From NCBI GenBank assembly GCA_030526355.1, contig JAUNDC010000006.1, forward strand, positions 34,809 through 98,808: a stretch of DNA of 64,000 nucleotides, in the 5' to 3' direction. Position numbers and translations under genes: made by a program. A model generated the notes under the pieces. It worked only from the letters and a program-made list of their open reading frames with translations, was not told the DNA's origin and ran no database searches. Each line of letters opens with the position of its first letter. Position 1 is the first letter of the stretch. Of the stretch, positions 9,090 to 17,644 are shown piece by piece. This stretch comes from Bacillota bacterium. GTDB taxonomy: Bacteria; Bacillota; Clostridia; Peptostreptococcales; Anaerovoracaceae.

Positions 9090-10319
9090 TCATGGAGTAG
9101 TTTCTTTGCTCTTTTTTTCTTCCTTCTTGATTTTTACAGGCTTTTCACTGCCGATATCCTCAAGAAGCTCCAGCAGCACGTCTGCTTTGATTAGCCCTTG
9201 GCTCTCTGTATAATCTACATCCATATCAAGTATTTTCTCATCCTTGCCGAGGTTTTCTCGTGCATACTGCCGTACCGCCGCTTCCACAACTTTTCTTATT
9301 TTATCCGGACTCTGACGTTTTTCTGTCAGAGCCACCTGATTTATTTTAACGAGCCTTATATCCACCGGGAGCGGCTTTACAATATTGACTACTCTCTTTT
9401 CATATCTGACAGAAGCTTCAAACCTGTTAAATGCATCTGCTGTATCTATTTTCAGATCACCTGCCCTGATAGATACTCCCGGTATCCATTTCCCTTCAGG
9501 TGTTTTTTCACGTTTGTTTTTTTCAATATAGTATGTCAACCGCTTCGGAACCTTTGCCAGCACCTGCCCCTCTGCATGGCTGTACATCACAAGGAAATCG
9601 TCTCCCTTGCTGTAATCTGTGCTCTGATACTTGTATCTGCCGCTTATGAGCACATCGCCTTTGTTGACATAATCGCCCTTCTGCACCTTTGCATTCCCTT
9701 TAAGAGGTATTACACGTTCTATGATGCCTGAACGTTCAGCCACTATATCAACAGGTGATGTTTCCTCTACCTCCGCTTCCTCCGTATTTCCTGCTTCTGC
9801 AATATTTACCTTTACCATCCGGCCGTTTTCATATATGCTCACCCACGTGATTTTTTCAAAATTTTCATATATTGCATTTTTTACATCATTGTAATCTCCT
9901 GGTTTTCTTACTCCTTCATAAAGGCCTGCTTCTGCAAGGACTTCTCTTATTGAAGCTTCATCTATCGATCTATATCCTTCTATTCTTATTTCTGCAATAA
10001 AAAGGCTCTGATAAAAAATCAAGGCACCTAATAAAAAGGCGCCTGCAACAGTCAGCAGATTAGCTTTAAAGCTTCTGAAGACTGGCACAGCCCCGCCTTC
10101 CTTAATAACATATATTCTGCAGGAGTGACCGGCCAGTTTTCTGAACCTGCTGAACTCTTCACCCGGCAGCTCCACCGTTGATTCTATATTATTTTTCCAG
10201 TGCAGGTTTTTCAGTTCAATCTCGTTTTTTATGCATTTATTTATTAACTCACAAAGGTTTGTTCCCTCAATCCTTATTCTCCTGTAATGCTTTAAAAAAC
10301 CGAATTTCCCTGACTTCAC
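9090..10319 (-). CDS. yqfD: Sporulation protein YqfD
   Basis: YqfD is a membrane protein of the mother cell in sporulating Bacillota (SpoIV-type, sigma-E regulon in B. subtilis). The 409-aa length and layout match: an N-terminal soluble module with the family pattern (GKFGFLKHYRRIRIEGTNL, LINKC), one membrane span near residues 90-110 (LLTVAGAFLLGALIFYQSLF), and a long extracytoplasmic part starting IRIEGYRSIDEASIREVLAEAG. The start is GTG at 10319 with AAAGGA about a dozen nt upstream; it lies 53 nt inside yqfC in another frame. No later in-frame start keeps the conserved N terminus. Confidence 0.9.
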   Translation of the reverse strand: MKSGKFGFLKHYRRIRIEGTNLCELINKCIKNEIELKNLHWKNNIESTVELPGEEFSRFRKLAGHSCRIYVIKEGGAVPVFRSFKANLLTVAGAFLLGALIFYQSLFIAEIRIEGYRSIDEASIREVLAEAGLYEGVRKPGDYNDVKNAIYENFEKITWVSIYENGRMVKVNIAEAGNTEEAEVEETSPVDIVAERSGIIERVIPLKGNAKVQKGDYVNKGDVLISGRYKYQSTDYSKGDDFLVMYSHAEGQVLAKVPKRLTYYIEKNKREKTPEGKWIPGVSIRAGDLKIDTADAFNRFEASVRYEKRVVNIVKPLPVDIRLVKINQVALTEKRQSPDKIRKVVEAAVRQYARENLGKDEKILDMDVDYTESQGLIKADVLLELLEDIGSEKPVKIKKEEKKSKETTP

Positions 10320-10530
10320 CCGATACCAGCATCCTTTCTTCCTTCAGCTCCTTTACCACGAAATCACTGCCTGTGACAGAAGTGTACCGCTGCCCGTTGA
10401 ATACCACAATCTCACTGTCGGTAAGAAGCATCAGCTTCTTGACATTATCAAGCACAGTGGTTCTGCCGGATACCAGCACCCTGGGCATGGTTATGGCAAA
10501 GTCAAACAGCAGATCATCTTTTATGGACAC
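10267..10530 (-). CDS. yqfC: Sporulation protein YqfC
   Basis: A small (87 aa) YabP/YqfC-family protein, always paired with YqfD in spore formers and expressed in the mother cell in B. subtilis. The sequence has the family frame MPRVLVSGRTTVLDNVKKL, an ITDSEIVV-like central strand region and the C-terminal IRFF. It starts with GTG at 10530, directly after GAGGAG. The 3' end overlaps yqfD by 53 nt. The 85-nt gap upstream, after the alcohol dehydrogenase gene, should hold its promoter, but no clear sigma-E boxes can be named. Confidence 0.85.
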   Translation of the reverse strand: MSIKDDLLFDFAITMPRVLVSGRTTVLDNVKKLMLLTDSEIVVFNGQRYTSVTGSDFVVKELKEERMLVSGEVREIRFFKALQENKD

Positions 10531-10615
10531 TTACTCCTCACCGACCTTCGCTTCAATCTCATAATACCTGATAACATGATAAATTATATTCGGAACTTCG
10601 TGAAATATACAGACT

Positions 10616-11764
10616 TTAATAAGCCTTGTTAAATGTCATGGCTTCATGGTAAAGTCTTCTTATGTCATCCTTTTCAAACTGCTTCGGCGAACATGCTATT
10701 GTTCCTGCCGAAACCTTGAAAGCATTGTCAGTAAGCCACGAGATATCCTCTTCAGAGAATCCCAGATCATCCAGTGTCAGATCAAGCTGAAGCGCCTTGA
10801 GCAGCTTCAGAATCACCTGCCAGCAGTCACTTTCATCTTTTCCTCCGAATATACGTGATATCTCTGCAGTCTTAACAGGTGATGCTTCTGCCAGTTCCTT
10901 CAGAAGCACCGGCATTACTGCAGCAAGACCTTTTCCATGCATAACATTTCTCAGCCCGCTTTCCGGATGCTCCATACCGTGTCCCGCAATAACACCTATT
11001 GCATTGAGAGTATAACCTCCCAAAGTGCTTGCCAGAGTTATTTTCTCCCAAGCATCAATATTATCATAGTTCCTGTACACCTCGAGAATGTTGTCACTTA
11101 TCAGCATCATTCCTTCGGCAGCAATCATGTCCGTTATCGGATTTGCATGAACAGACAGATATGCTTCCATCAGATGACATAGTGCATCAAAGGAAACTGA
11201 AGCATATACATGCTTCGGCATTGTAGTCATCAGCAATGGATCCACAATAGCTGCAGCAGGAATTATCGCATCCCCCTTGATTGACTTCTTATCATTGTTT
11301 TTCTCATTTGTCAGCACAGCCACACCATTCACCTCACTGCCTGTTCCGCAGGTTGTCGGAACTGCTATAAGTGGCAGAGCCCTGACGATTGCCTTGCCTT
11401 CGTATACCAGATTTTCAACAGGCACACCATATGCTGCAGCTGCACATATTGCCTTTGCTGAATCAATGACACTTCCTCCGCCGATTGCCACAGCACCGCA
11501 GCATCCTTCTGAGCTTATCAGTGAAGCACCTTCATCAACAGCACTGTATACAGGATTTTGCTGAACCTTATCGAATACTATATATTCAACATTCTGCTCT
11601 TCCAACATTTTCCTTGTTCTGTCCAGCAGACCCGATTTCTTTGTACTGTTTCCGCCTGTTACTATCATCACTTTATTACCAAGCTTTGCAGCTTCCCTGC
11701 CTATCGTGCTTTCTTTTCCTGTTCCAAAAATCAGATTGGTTCTGAGCTTATATCTGAAATCCAT
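10616..11764 (-). CDS. Iron-containing alcohol dehydrogenase
   Basis: A 382-aa group III (Fe-ADH) NAD(P)-dependent dehydrogenase, closest in look to the butanol/1,3-propanediol dehydrogenase branch; the substrate cannot be told. The nucleotide-binding GGGSVIDSAKAI, PTTCGTGSE and the metal segment DALCHLMEAYLS through GHGMEHPESGLRNVMHGKG are present, so the usual Asp/His ligands are in place, with His in CHLMEA, GHGMEH and MHGKG. It is the last gene of the redox operon and its start overlaps the upstream FAD gene by 17 nt. Confidence 0.9.
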   Translation of the reverse strand: MDFRYKLRTNLIFGTGKESTIGREAAKLGNKVMIVTGGNSTKKSGLLDRTRKMLEEQNVEYIVFDKVQQNPVYSAVDEGASLISSEGCCGAVAIGGGSVIDSAKAICAAAAYGVPVENLVYEGKAIVRALPLIAVPTTCGTGSEVNGVAVLTNEKNNDKKSIKGDAIIPAAAIVDPLLMTTMPKHVYASVSFDALCHLMEAYLSVHANPITDMIAAEGMMLISDNILEVYRNYDNIDAWEKITLASTLGGYTLNAIGVIAGHGMEHPESGLRNVMHGKGLAAVMPVLLKELAEASPVKTAEISRIFGGKDESDCWQVILKLLKALQLDLTLDDLGFSEEDISWLTDNAFKVSAGTIACSPKQFEKDDIRRLYHEAMTFNKAY

Positions 11765-13331
11765 ATTTTTCTCCCTCCTTCAGTATTATTTTTTCTGCGG
11801 TCTTTATACCATCAACTGCAGCTGACATTATGCCGCCTGCATAGCCCGGACCTTCTCCTGACGGATATATTCCCGCCACACTGCTTTCACCATTTTCATT
11901 TCTCATTATTCTCACTGGGGATGAGCTTCTTGTTTCAACTGCTGTCATTACAGCATCATCGCTGTCAAAGCCCTTGAGTTTTCTTCCTAAATGCGGCATA
12001 GCCTCTGTTATCGCATCAGCTGCAAACTCCGGCAGACTGTTCCTTACAGGATCACAGGCATCTGATCTGAAGCTTCCATAGGTGGATTTCGGCAGGCTGC
12101 CTCGTCCCTGTTCATAAGCAAGCCTTTCATATTTTCTCTGGAACTCCACCCCGGCCAGTGGATGATCAGAATCAAAATCCGTTGTTCTGACATCTGCCAG
12201 AAGTCCGCTGTTGGCTGTTCCGCTGTCTCTTCCGCTGAAGCTCATACCATTTGTCACCGCTGTTCCCATTTCGGAGGATGCATTGATAACCTCTCCACCA
12301 GGGCACATGCAGAAGGTATACACTCCTCTGCCGCTGCTGCATCTGTAGTTCAGCTTGTAATCTGCTGCACCGAGACGCTCTGCCAGAGAAGGATCTCCAT
12401 ACTGGGCTCTGTCTATCATTTCCTGAGGATGTTCTATCCTGACACCTATGGAAAAGGGCTTCTGCTCCATCTTCAATCCGGAATCATAGAGCATGCTGAA
12501 GGTATCTCTGGCACTGTGTCCTATTGCCAGTATCAGAGTATCTGTTTCCAGATATTCAGTCTCATTACTGTTGTCAGCATTCCTTCGCCTGATATGGATA
12601 CCCTTCAGACAATTATCCTCTGATACATTGATACCCTCAAGTCGTGTGTCAAAAAATATCTCACCACCAAGCATTTCAATTTTGCAGCGCAGCTTCCTGA
12701 CTATACCCTGAAGCCGGTCTGTCCCGATATGCGGTTTCTGCTTATAGAGAATGCTGCTGTCCGCACCTGCCGCTACGAATTCCTCAAGCACTCTTCGAAT
12801 CCTGATATCACGTATACCGGTTGTCAGCTTCCCATCCGAGAAAGTTCCTGCACCTCCTTCACCAAACTGCACATTTGATTCGGTATCAATTTCACCGCCA
12901 TTCCAGAAACGCTGAACTGTCCTGATACGGTCATCAACCTTTTCTCCTCTTTCGATTACTACAGGATTAAGCCCTGCTTCCGCCAGTATCAGAGCTGCAA
13001 ATATGCCACAGGGACCAAATCCTGCAATCACCGGCCTTTTACCCGATATACCCTTTTCATTTGCTTTTCTGAAGGCTTCTGCCTGTTCTTCAGTAAAAGG
13101 CTCATAGCTCATACACTCCGCCTCTTCAAGTGGCAGTCTGCTGTCGCAGGTAAAGTCCAACGTATATACAAGCCTGACATCCGGCTTCCTTCGGGCATCC
13201 ACCGATTCCCTGATGATTTCTATATCATGTATCTTGAGATTCTTCTTTTTAAGCTTCCTGCATATGGCCTTCTCCAGTGTATCGTGACCTTCGTCCATAT
13301 TAAGTTTTATCTGATTAATCCTGTATCTCAT
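11748..13331 (-). CDS. FAD-dependent oxidoreductase, COG2509 type
   Basis: A 527-aa flavoprotein of the family annotated as uncharacterised FAD-dependent dehydrogenases. The Rossmann FAD-binding region lies near residue 100 (RPVIAGFGPCGIFAALILAE, then ERGEKVDDR), not at the N terminus, after a small domain of about 95 residues. Other family marks are GEGGAGTFSDGKLTTG, LAIGHSARDTF and the C-terminal PSGEGPGYAGGIMSAA. The substrate is unknown. It overlaps the BaiN-like gene by 4 nt and the alcohol dehydrogenase by 17 nt, so the three are translationally coupled. Confidence 0.88.
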   Translation of the reverse strand: MRYRINQIKLNMDEGHDTLEKAICRKLKKKNLKIHDIEIIRESVDARRKPDVRLVYTLDFTCDSRLPLEEAECMSYEPFTEEQAEAFRKANEKGISGKRPVIAGFGPCGIFAALILAEAGLNPVVIERGEKVDDRIRTVQRFWNGGEIDTESNVQFGEGGAGTFSDGKLTTGIRDIRIRRVLEEFVAAGADSSILYKQKPHIGTDRLQGIVRKLRCKIEMLGGEIFFDTRLEGINVSEDNCLKGIHIRRRNADNSNETEYLETDTLILAIGHSARDTFSMLYDSGLKMEQKPFSIGVRIEHPQEMIDRAQYGDPSLAERLGAADYKLNYRCSSGRGVYTFCMCPGGEVINASSEMGTAVTNGMSFSGRDSGTANSGLLADVRTTDFDSDHPLAGVEFQRKYERLAYEQGRGSLPKSTYGSFRSDACDPVRNSLPEFAADAITEAMPHLGRKLKGFDSDDAVMTAVETRSSSPVRIMRNENGESSVAGIYPSGEGPGYAGGIMSAAVDGIKTAEKIILKEGEKYGFQI

Positions 13332-14404
13332 CTGTATTTCCTGTTAATTGACTGTGCCGCTTTTATGCCCGTTTCCCACGCATTCTGAAGATTGAAGCCG
13401 CCACATGGACCCTGTACATCCATAATTTCTCCGGCAATATACAATCCTACAGCCTTTTTTGACTCCATAGTTTCCATATTGACTTCATCCATACTGATTC
13501 CTCCCCCTGTACACTGTGCATTTTTCCAACCCTTAACACCTTTTACCGGCAGCTTCCAGCACTTCATTTCCTTAACACCAACCATATCCGAAAGCCTGCT
13601 GGTCAATATCCCGAAGGAGCTTTCTCTTCTTTCAATTTCCTCAGTGGTAAAGTCCGGTGCCAGATCCAGAATCAGATGATATCTGGTTAAGGCTTTTCTG
13701 AAATCTTCTCCATTGTCGGCTCTTATATAAAGACTCAGATTAAACACACATATTCCCGAAACACCGTCCTCCGTAAACTGTATTTCTCCTGTCTCTGCTT
13801 TAATCAGGCGGTCATCACGGTAAAGGCTTACCGTACCCTTTGCCCTGACACCTTTAATATTCCTGAAATCTCCACATTCGATTCCCGTCAGAACCGGATA
13901 TACTCTGTTTATAGTATGACCCAGCCTCGAAGCCATAGCATACCCGTCTCCCGTTGTCCCCATATGCGGTGCCGCCTTGCCGCCTGCAGCAAGTATTACA
14001 TTGTCAGCCGCTATTCTAAGGCTTTCACAGCATATTTCATAGCTGCTGCCATTTCTTGCTATTCTCTCAACCGTTATTCCTGTCATTATATCGGTGCCCT
14101 GATCTGCCGCTGCCGCTGTGAGAACCCTCACAACATCCGAAGCCTGATTGGAGTAAGGATAATATCTGCCTTCGCTATCCTTATATGTCTCAAGCCCTCT
14201 GGATTTAAAAAATTCCAGGACGATTTCCTTATTGCTGCAGGCTTCATTGGTAATATTGCATCTGCCTCCACCCGTTGCTGAAATCTTTCGCCCCAGAATA
14301 TTATTCTTTTCAAGTATGCATTTTTTTATTTTGCTGTCAAGCAAAGAAGCGGCAGCAAGTCCTGCCGCTCCGCCTCCTATAATACAAACATCATATTTCT
14401 TCAT
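13328..14404 (-). CDS. BaiN/HI0933-like flavoprotein
   Basis: An FAD enzyme of the BaiN/RdsA (aminoacetone-oxidase-like, HI0933) family. It starts with the dinucleotide motif CIIGGGAAGLAAASLLDSK and has the family block GRKISATGGGRCNITNEAC, then ILAAGGKAAPHMGTTGDGYAMA, and ends with GPCGGFNLQNAWETGIKAAQ. At 358 aa it is shorter than the usual 400-415, with the shortening in the central substrate domain. BaiN itself reduces bile-acid intermediates, but most family members have no proven substrate, and none should be assumed here. It overlaps both neighbours (14 nt with the DUF308 gene, 4 nt with the next). Confidence 0.85.
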   Translation of the reverse strand: MKKYDVCIIGGGAAGLAAASLLDSKIKKCILEKNNILGRKISATGGGRCNITNEACSNKEIVLEFFKSRGLETYKDSEGRYYPYSNQASDVVRVLTAAAADQGTDIMTGITVERIARNGSSYEICCESLRIAADNVILAAGGKAAPHMGTTGDGYAMASRLGHTINRVYPVLTGIECGDFRNIKGVRAKGTVSLYRDDRLIKAETGEIQFTEDGVSGICVFNLSLYIRADNGEDFRKALTRYHLILDLAPDFTTEEIERRESSFGILTSRLSDMVGVKEMKCWKLPVKGVKGWKNAQCTGGGISMDEVNMETMESKKAVGLYIAGEIMDVQGPCGGFNLQNAWETGIKAAQSINRKYR

Positions 14405-15068
14405 CTATGATTGCTCCCGCTTTTGCTTCAGCTTCTGCCTCTTCTTTTGCCTTGAGCCGTTCTGCCACCTTCTCCGGAGTTTCATCCTCATCGGTTATCA
14501 GAACAGCATCTCTCTTTCTCTTGTATATCTTCACATATGATTTTTTCTCATGAGGCATATTAATTCCAAGCTCGATAATGTTGATTCCCTGCATTACCAT
14601 GAATAATCCCAGCAGGAAAGTCGTAGTAAGCCATGCAACAAGAGGATTGATAAAGCCGAACAGACCTATCAATGAAGTAAGCACGCCGGTAATCATCGTC
14701 GTGCGAAAATTCTTCAGTTTTTTCTCCTTGTTAATATGAGTTGCTGCTTCTATACGCAGTATTCCCGTAACAAGTACCCACATTCCGAATACCATAGGTA
14801 TGGCGGTATCAGCCACCAGCTGGTTGCACAGCACCAGAATACCGAGAAGCAGTGTTATCAGAGAATCGGTAAGTATCCATCCGTTGTTGTCCCCTTTATT
14901 GTGAAGACCTCGTCCTGACAGATATGCAATAGCATGTATGGCACCGTTAATCACCATAACAAGTCCCACTATAAAAGCCAGTGCCAGAAACGTCTGACCC
15001 GGACTGCTGAAGCAGAACGCTCCGGTCAGAACCATAAGTATACCGCCTATTATTGTTAAAATCCTCAT
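14391..15068 (-). CDS. HdeD/DUF308 family membrane protein
   Basis: A 225-aa integral membrane protein with about six hydrophobic spans arranged in pairs (residues 1-25, 28-50, 68-90, 93-105, 121-142, 143-165), the layout of HdeD-like DUF308 proteins. The last 55 residues are charged and cytoplasmic, rich in Lys, Glu and Ala (AERLKAKEEAEAEAKAG). HdeD in E. coli is linked with acid resistance; here no function can be assigned. It is the second gene of the redox operon. Confidence 0.8.
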   Translation of the reverse strand: MRILTIIGGILMVLTGAFCFSSPGQTFLALAFIVGLVMVINGAIHAIAYLSGRGLHNKGDNNGWILTDSLITLLLGILVLCNQLVADTAIPMVFGMWVLVTGILRIEAATHINKEKKLKNFRTTMITGVLTSLIGLFGFINPLVAWLTTTFLLGLFMVMQGINIIELGINMPHEKKSYVKIYKRKRDAVLITDEDETPEKVAERLKAKEEAEAEAKAGAIIDEEI

Positions 15069-15087
15069 TTTTTTACTCCTTCAAAGA

Positions 15088-15237
15088 TTACCAGATATCA
15101 TCAAATTCTCTTGTCTGAAACTCCTCTTCAGCCGACTCGATTTTCTCACTCTGCGTATCAATAAGTCGTGCCAGTGCGAAAACCCCTCCGGTTATTATAA
15201 ATGCCCATCTTAAAATGCTGTTGATTTTTAAAATCAT
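15088..15237 (-). CDS. Small single-span membrane protein
   Basis: A 49-aa protein with one hydrophobic helix (ILRWAFIITGGVFALARLI, residues 8-26) and an acidic tail. The ATG at 15237 has AAAGGA seven nt upstream; an in-frame GTG-like extension to 15279 lacks a binding site. It heads the redox operon 19 nt before the DUF308 gene. A TATAAT on the minus strand at about 15320-15325 is a likely promoter, leaving an 80-nt leader. No homologous family is recognised. Confidence 0.6.
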   Translation of the reverse strand: MILKINSILRWAFIITGGVFALARLIDTQSEKIESAEEEFQTREFDDIW

Positions 15238-15367
15238 GTCATATCCTTTCACTGTTTTGATTTCGCGTCTGCGCCGCACCTGTCATGCAAAAGGCACGTG
15301 TATCAAATCGCGACAATTATTATAACATAGAATATACACCCGTAAAAAGAAGATTGTGTGTTTTCTG

Positions 15368-15396
15368 TTAAATTTCCTCTAAAAGTCGTGTATAAT
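15368..15396 (+). promoter_or_regulatory. Sigma-A-type promoter of dinB
   Basis: The -10 box is a perfect TATAAT (15391-15396) and the -35 box a weak TTAAAT (15368-15373), with 17 nt between them. It lies 35 nt before the dinB GTG. No LexA-type palindrome is visible around it. Confidence 0.55.
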
Positions 15397-15430
15397 AATT
15401 TCATACAATTACGGCAAAGGAGGGCTTACT

Positions 15431-16633
15431 GTGGACAGAGTGATACTTCACTGTGATATGAATGGTTTTTTTGCTTCCGTTGAGCTTCTGGATTATCCAG
15501 AGCTGAGAAACAAGCCAATGGCTGTATGCGGCAATCCAGAAAACCGCCACGGTATTATATTGGCAAAAAATGAAATTGCCAAAAAATATGGCGTCGTAAC
15601 AGCCGAAACACTATGGCAGGCAAGAAAGAAATGTCCAGCTCTTCAGGTTGTTCCTCCTCATCACAGTAAATACAAGCATTACAGCAAGCTTATAAACGAT
15701 ATCTATCTTCGATTCACCGACATGGTAGAACCCTTCAGTGTAGACGAATCATGGCTTGATGTCACTGCCAGCAGACAGCTTTTCGGCACAGGGCGCGAGA
15801 TTGCAGACATTATACGAGAAACCGTGAAAAATGAACTCGGCCTTACACTCTCAGTAGGCGTTTCCTTTAACAAAATCTTTGCCAAAATGGGAAGTGATTA
15901 CAAGAAGCCGGATGCTACCACTGAAATCACCCGCGATAACTTCAGAAGCATACTGTGGCCTCTTGATATACATGAAATGTTCTTCGTAGGAAATGCCACT
16001 GCCCGAAGACTTAACGAATGCGGCATCAAGACAATAGGCGAGCTGGCCCTTTCAGACAAAAAAATGATAACATCCATGCTTGGCAAACAGGGCGGTGTAA
16101 TCCATGATTATGCCAATGGGCTGGATACAACTCCTGTACTCAGATTCAATGAGCAGGAAAAGGTAAAATCCATAGGAAACGGAACTACCTTCAGGCGCAA
16201 TCTGCAGGGTGAAAAGGATATCCGCACAGCAGTCACAGGCCTTTCCGACACAGTCGCTTCACGACTGAGAAACCACCGCATGAAGGCATTTGGAGTCAAG
16301 GTGGATATCAAGGATCCGGCCTTTAAGGTTATTTCCAGACAGCAGCAGCTTGACAACCCTACGAATCTGACGGATATTATCGCAGACACTGCAATGTCCA
16401 TAATCAGAAAGTCGTGGAGAATGCGAGATTCCATAAGAATGCTTACCATTACCGCCATCAATCTGTGTGATGAAAACCAGGCACAGCAGCTTTCGCTGTT
16501 TTCCGATGAAAATGTACTTGCCGAAAAAGGTGAAAAGGTAGAACGTGCAATGGACGATATAAGAAAAAAATTCGGAACCGACGCAATAAAGTTCGGTTCC
16601 GTAATAGATAATGATATAGGTCTTGATCAATAG
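15431..16633 (+). CDS. dinB: DNA polymerase IV (Y family)
   Basis: Translesion polymerase that copies damaged templates with low fidelity. The 400-aa protein has the palm motifs HCDMNGFFASVE (first catalytic Asp) and SVDESWLDVT (Asp-Glu pair), LSVGVSFNKIFAKMGSDYKKP in the thumb/palm region, a helix-hairpin-helix around residues 180-215 and the C-terminal little-finger domain, ending in a QLSLF-type beta-clamp motif (residues 354-358). The start is GTG at 15431 after AAAGGAGGG. It is convergent with pfkA, the stops being 4 nt apart. Confidence 0.95.
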   Translation: MDRVILHCDMNGFFASVELLDYPELRNKPMAVCGNPENRHGIILAKNEIAKKYGVVTAETLWQARKKCPALQVVPPHHSKYKHYSKLINDIYLRFTDMVEPFSVDESWLDVTASRQLFGTGREIADIIRETVKNELGLTLSVGVSFNKIFAKMGSDYKKPDATTEITRDNFRSILWPLDIHEMFFVGNATARRLNECGIKTIGELALSDKKMITSMLGKQGGVIHDYANGLDTTPVLRFNEQEKVKSIGNGTTFRRNLQGEKDIRTAVTGLSDTVASRLRNHRMKAFGVKVDIKDPAFKVISRQQQLDNPTNLTDIIADTAMSIIRKSWRMRDSIRMLTITAINLCDENQAQQLSLFSDENVLAEKGEKVERAMDDIRKKFGTDAIKFGSVIDNDIGLDQ

Positions 16634-16637
16634 CTTC

Positions 16638-17603
16638 TCAGGCAAGTACCTCTGCCAGCTCATAAAGCTTGAAATCGAACTCCCGCTTCATGGCAAGAGC
16701 CTTCTCCAGCTCATATGCAACAACCTCATTTCCACATACACCTATGGCTCTGCTGTCAGCATCATCATACAGCAGCTCGACCGCTTTTGTGGCTGTAAGG
16801 CTTGCCAGAAGCCTGTCTCTTGCCGACGGAGTGCCTCCGCGCTGGATATATCCCGGAACTACCGCGCGGGTTTCGCGCCCCGTCGTTTCCTCAATCATTT
16901 TTGTCAGCTCCTGTGTACCTGTTTCCACACCCTCAGCTTTGACTATTATGCTGTGGAGCTTTCCTGACTGCTGACCTCTGAGCACCTTTCTGCATACTTC
17001 ATTAATATCCACCTCAACCTCTGGAACCAGAATTACATCAGCACCTCCGGCCAGACCTGCATGCAGTGCGATATCCCCGCAGTTTCTGCCCATCACTTCA
17101 ATTATTGTGGCGCGTTCATGAGCCGAAGAAGTATCTCTTATGTTGGAAATAAGGGATAATACAGTATTCACCGCTGTATCAAAGCCTATAGTGTAATCAG
17201 TATACCCAAGATCGTTGTCAATTGTTCCTGGAACTCCCATCACTTTAACACCACGTCTTGCAAGCTCCAGCCCGCCTGTAAGCGAGCCATCACCGCCTAT
17301 AACAACCAGTCCTTCTATACCAAAGGTCTCAAGCATCTTCACCGCATGCTCCTGACCTTCTCTTGTCATAAATCTTTCGCTTCTTGCTGTTCTGAGAACA
17401 GTCCCTCCTCGCTGCAGTATGTCACCGACCGAATGTCTCTGCAGCTTTTCGATTTCACCGTCAAGAAGGCCTTCGTAGCCTCTTTGTATTCCAAATACAT
17501 CCATACCGAGAGACAGTCCCTTCCTCACCGCTGCTCTGACAGCAGCATTCATTCCAGGAGAATCGCCTCCGCTGGTAAGTACACCTATCTTTTTCATTTT
17601 CAT
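16638..17603 (-). CDS. pfkA: 6-phosphofructokinase
   Basis: Phosphorylates fructose 6-phosphate in glycolysis. The 321-aa protein is the ATP-dependent bacterial type: GVLTSGGDSPGMNAAVRA at the N terminus, GGDGSLTG with the ATP-type Gly-Asp-Gly (PPi enzymes usually have Asp instead of the second Gly), TIDNDLGYTDYTIGFDTA with the catalytic Asp, and the MGRNCGDIALHAGLA stretch. It follows dnaE by 41 nt in the same direction, an order frequent in Clostridia, where the two genes are usually cotranscribed. Confidence 0.96.
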   Translation of the reverse strand: MKMKKIGVLTSGGDSPGMNAAVRAAVRKGLSLGMDVFGIQRGYEGLLDGEIEKLQRHSVGDILQRGGTVLRTARSERFMTREGQEHAVKMLETFGIEGLVVIGGDGSLTGGLELARRGVKVMGVPGTIDNDLGYTDYTIGFDTAVNTVLSLISNIRDTSSAHERATIIEVMGRNCGDIALHAGLAGGADVILVPEVEVDINEVCRKVLRGQQSGKLHSIIVKAEGVETGTQELTKMIEETTGRETRAVVPGYIQRGGTPSARDRLLASLTATKAVELLYDDADSRAIGVCGNEVVAYELEKALAMKREFDFKLYELAEVLA

Positions 17604-17644
17604 GCCCCCTTGTCTTCAAAAATTATGTTAAAATTCAGGTAGTA

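Noticed and set aside
13328..14404. Calling the BaiN-like flavoprotein a bile-acid enzyme
   Set aside because: The family is broad, no other bai gene is near, and the neighbours are generic redox genes; only the fold is supported.
15238..15279. Longer start of the small membrane protein (63 aa)
   Set aside because: The ATG at 15237 has AAAGGA at the right distance and gives a normal membrane-anchor layout; the extension has no ribosome site.
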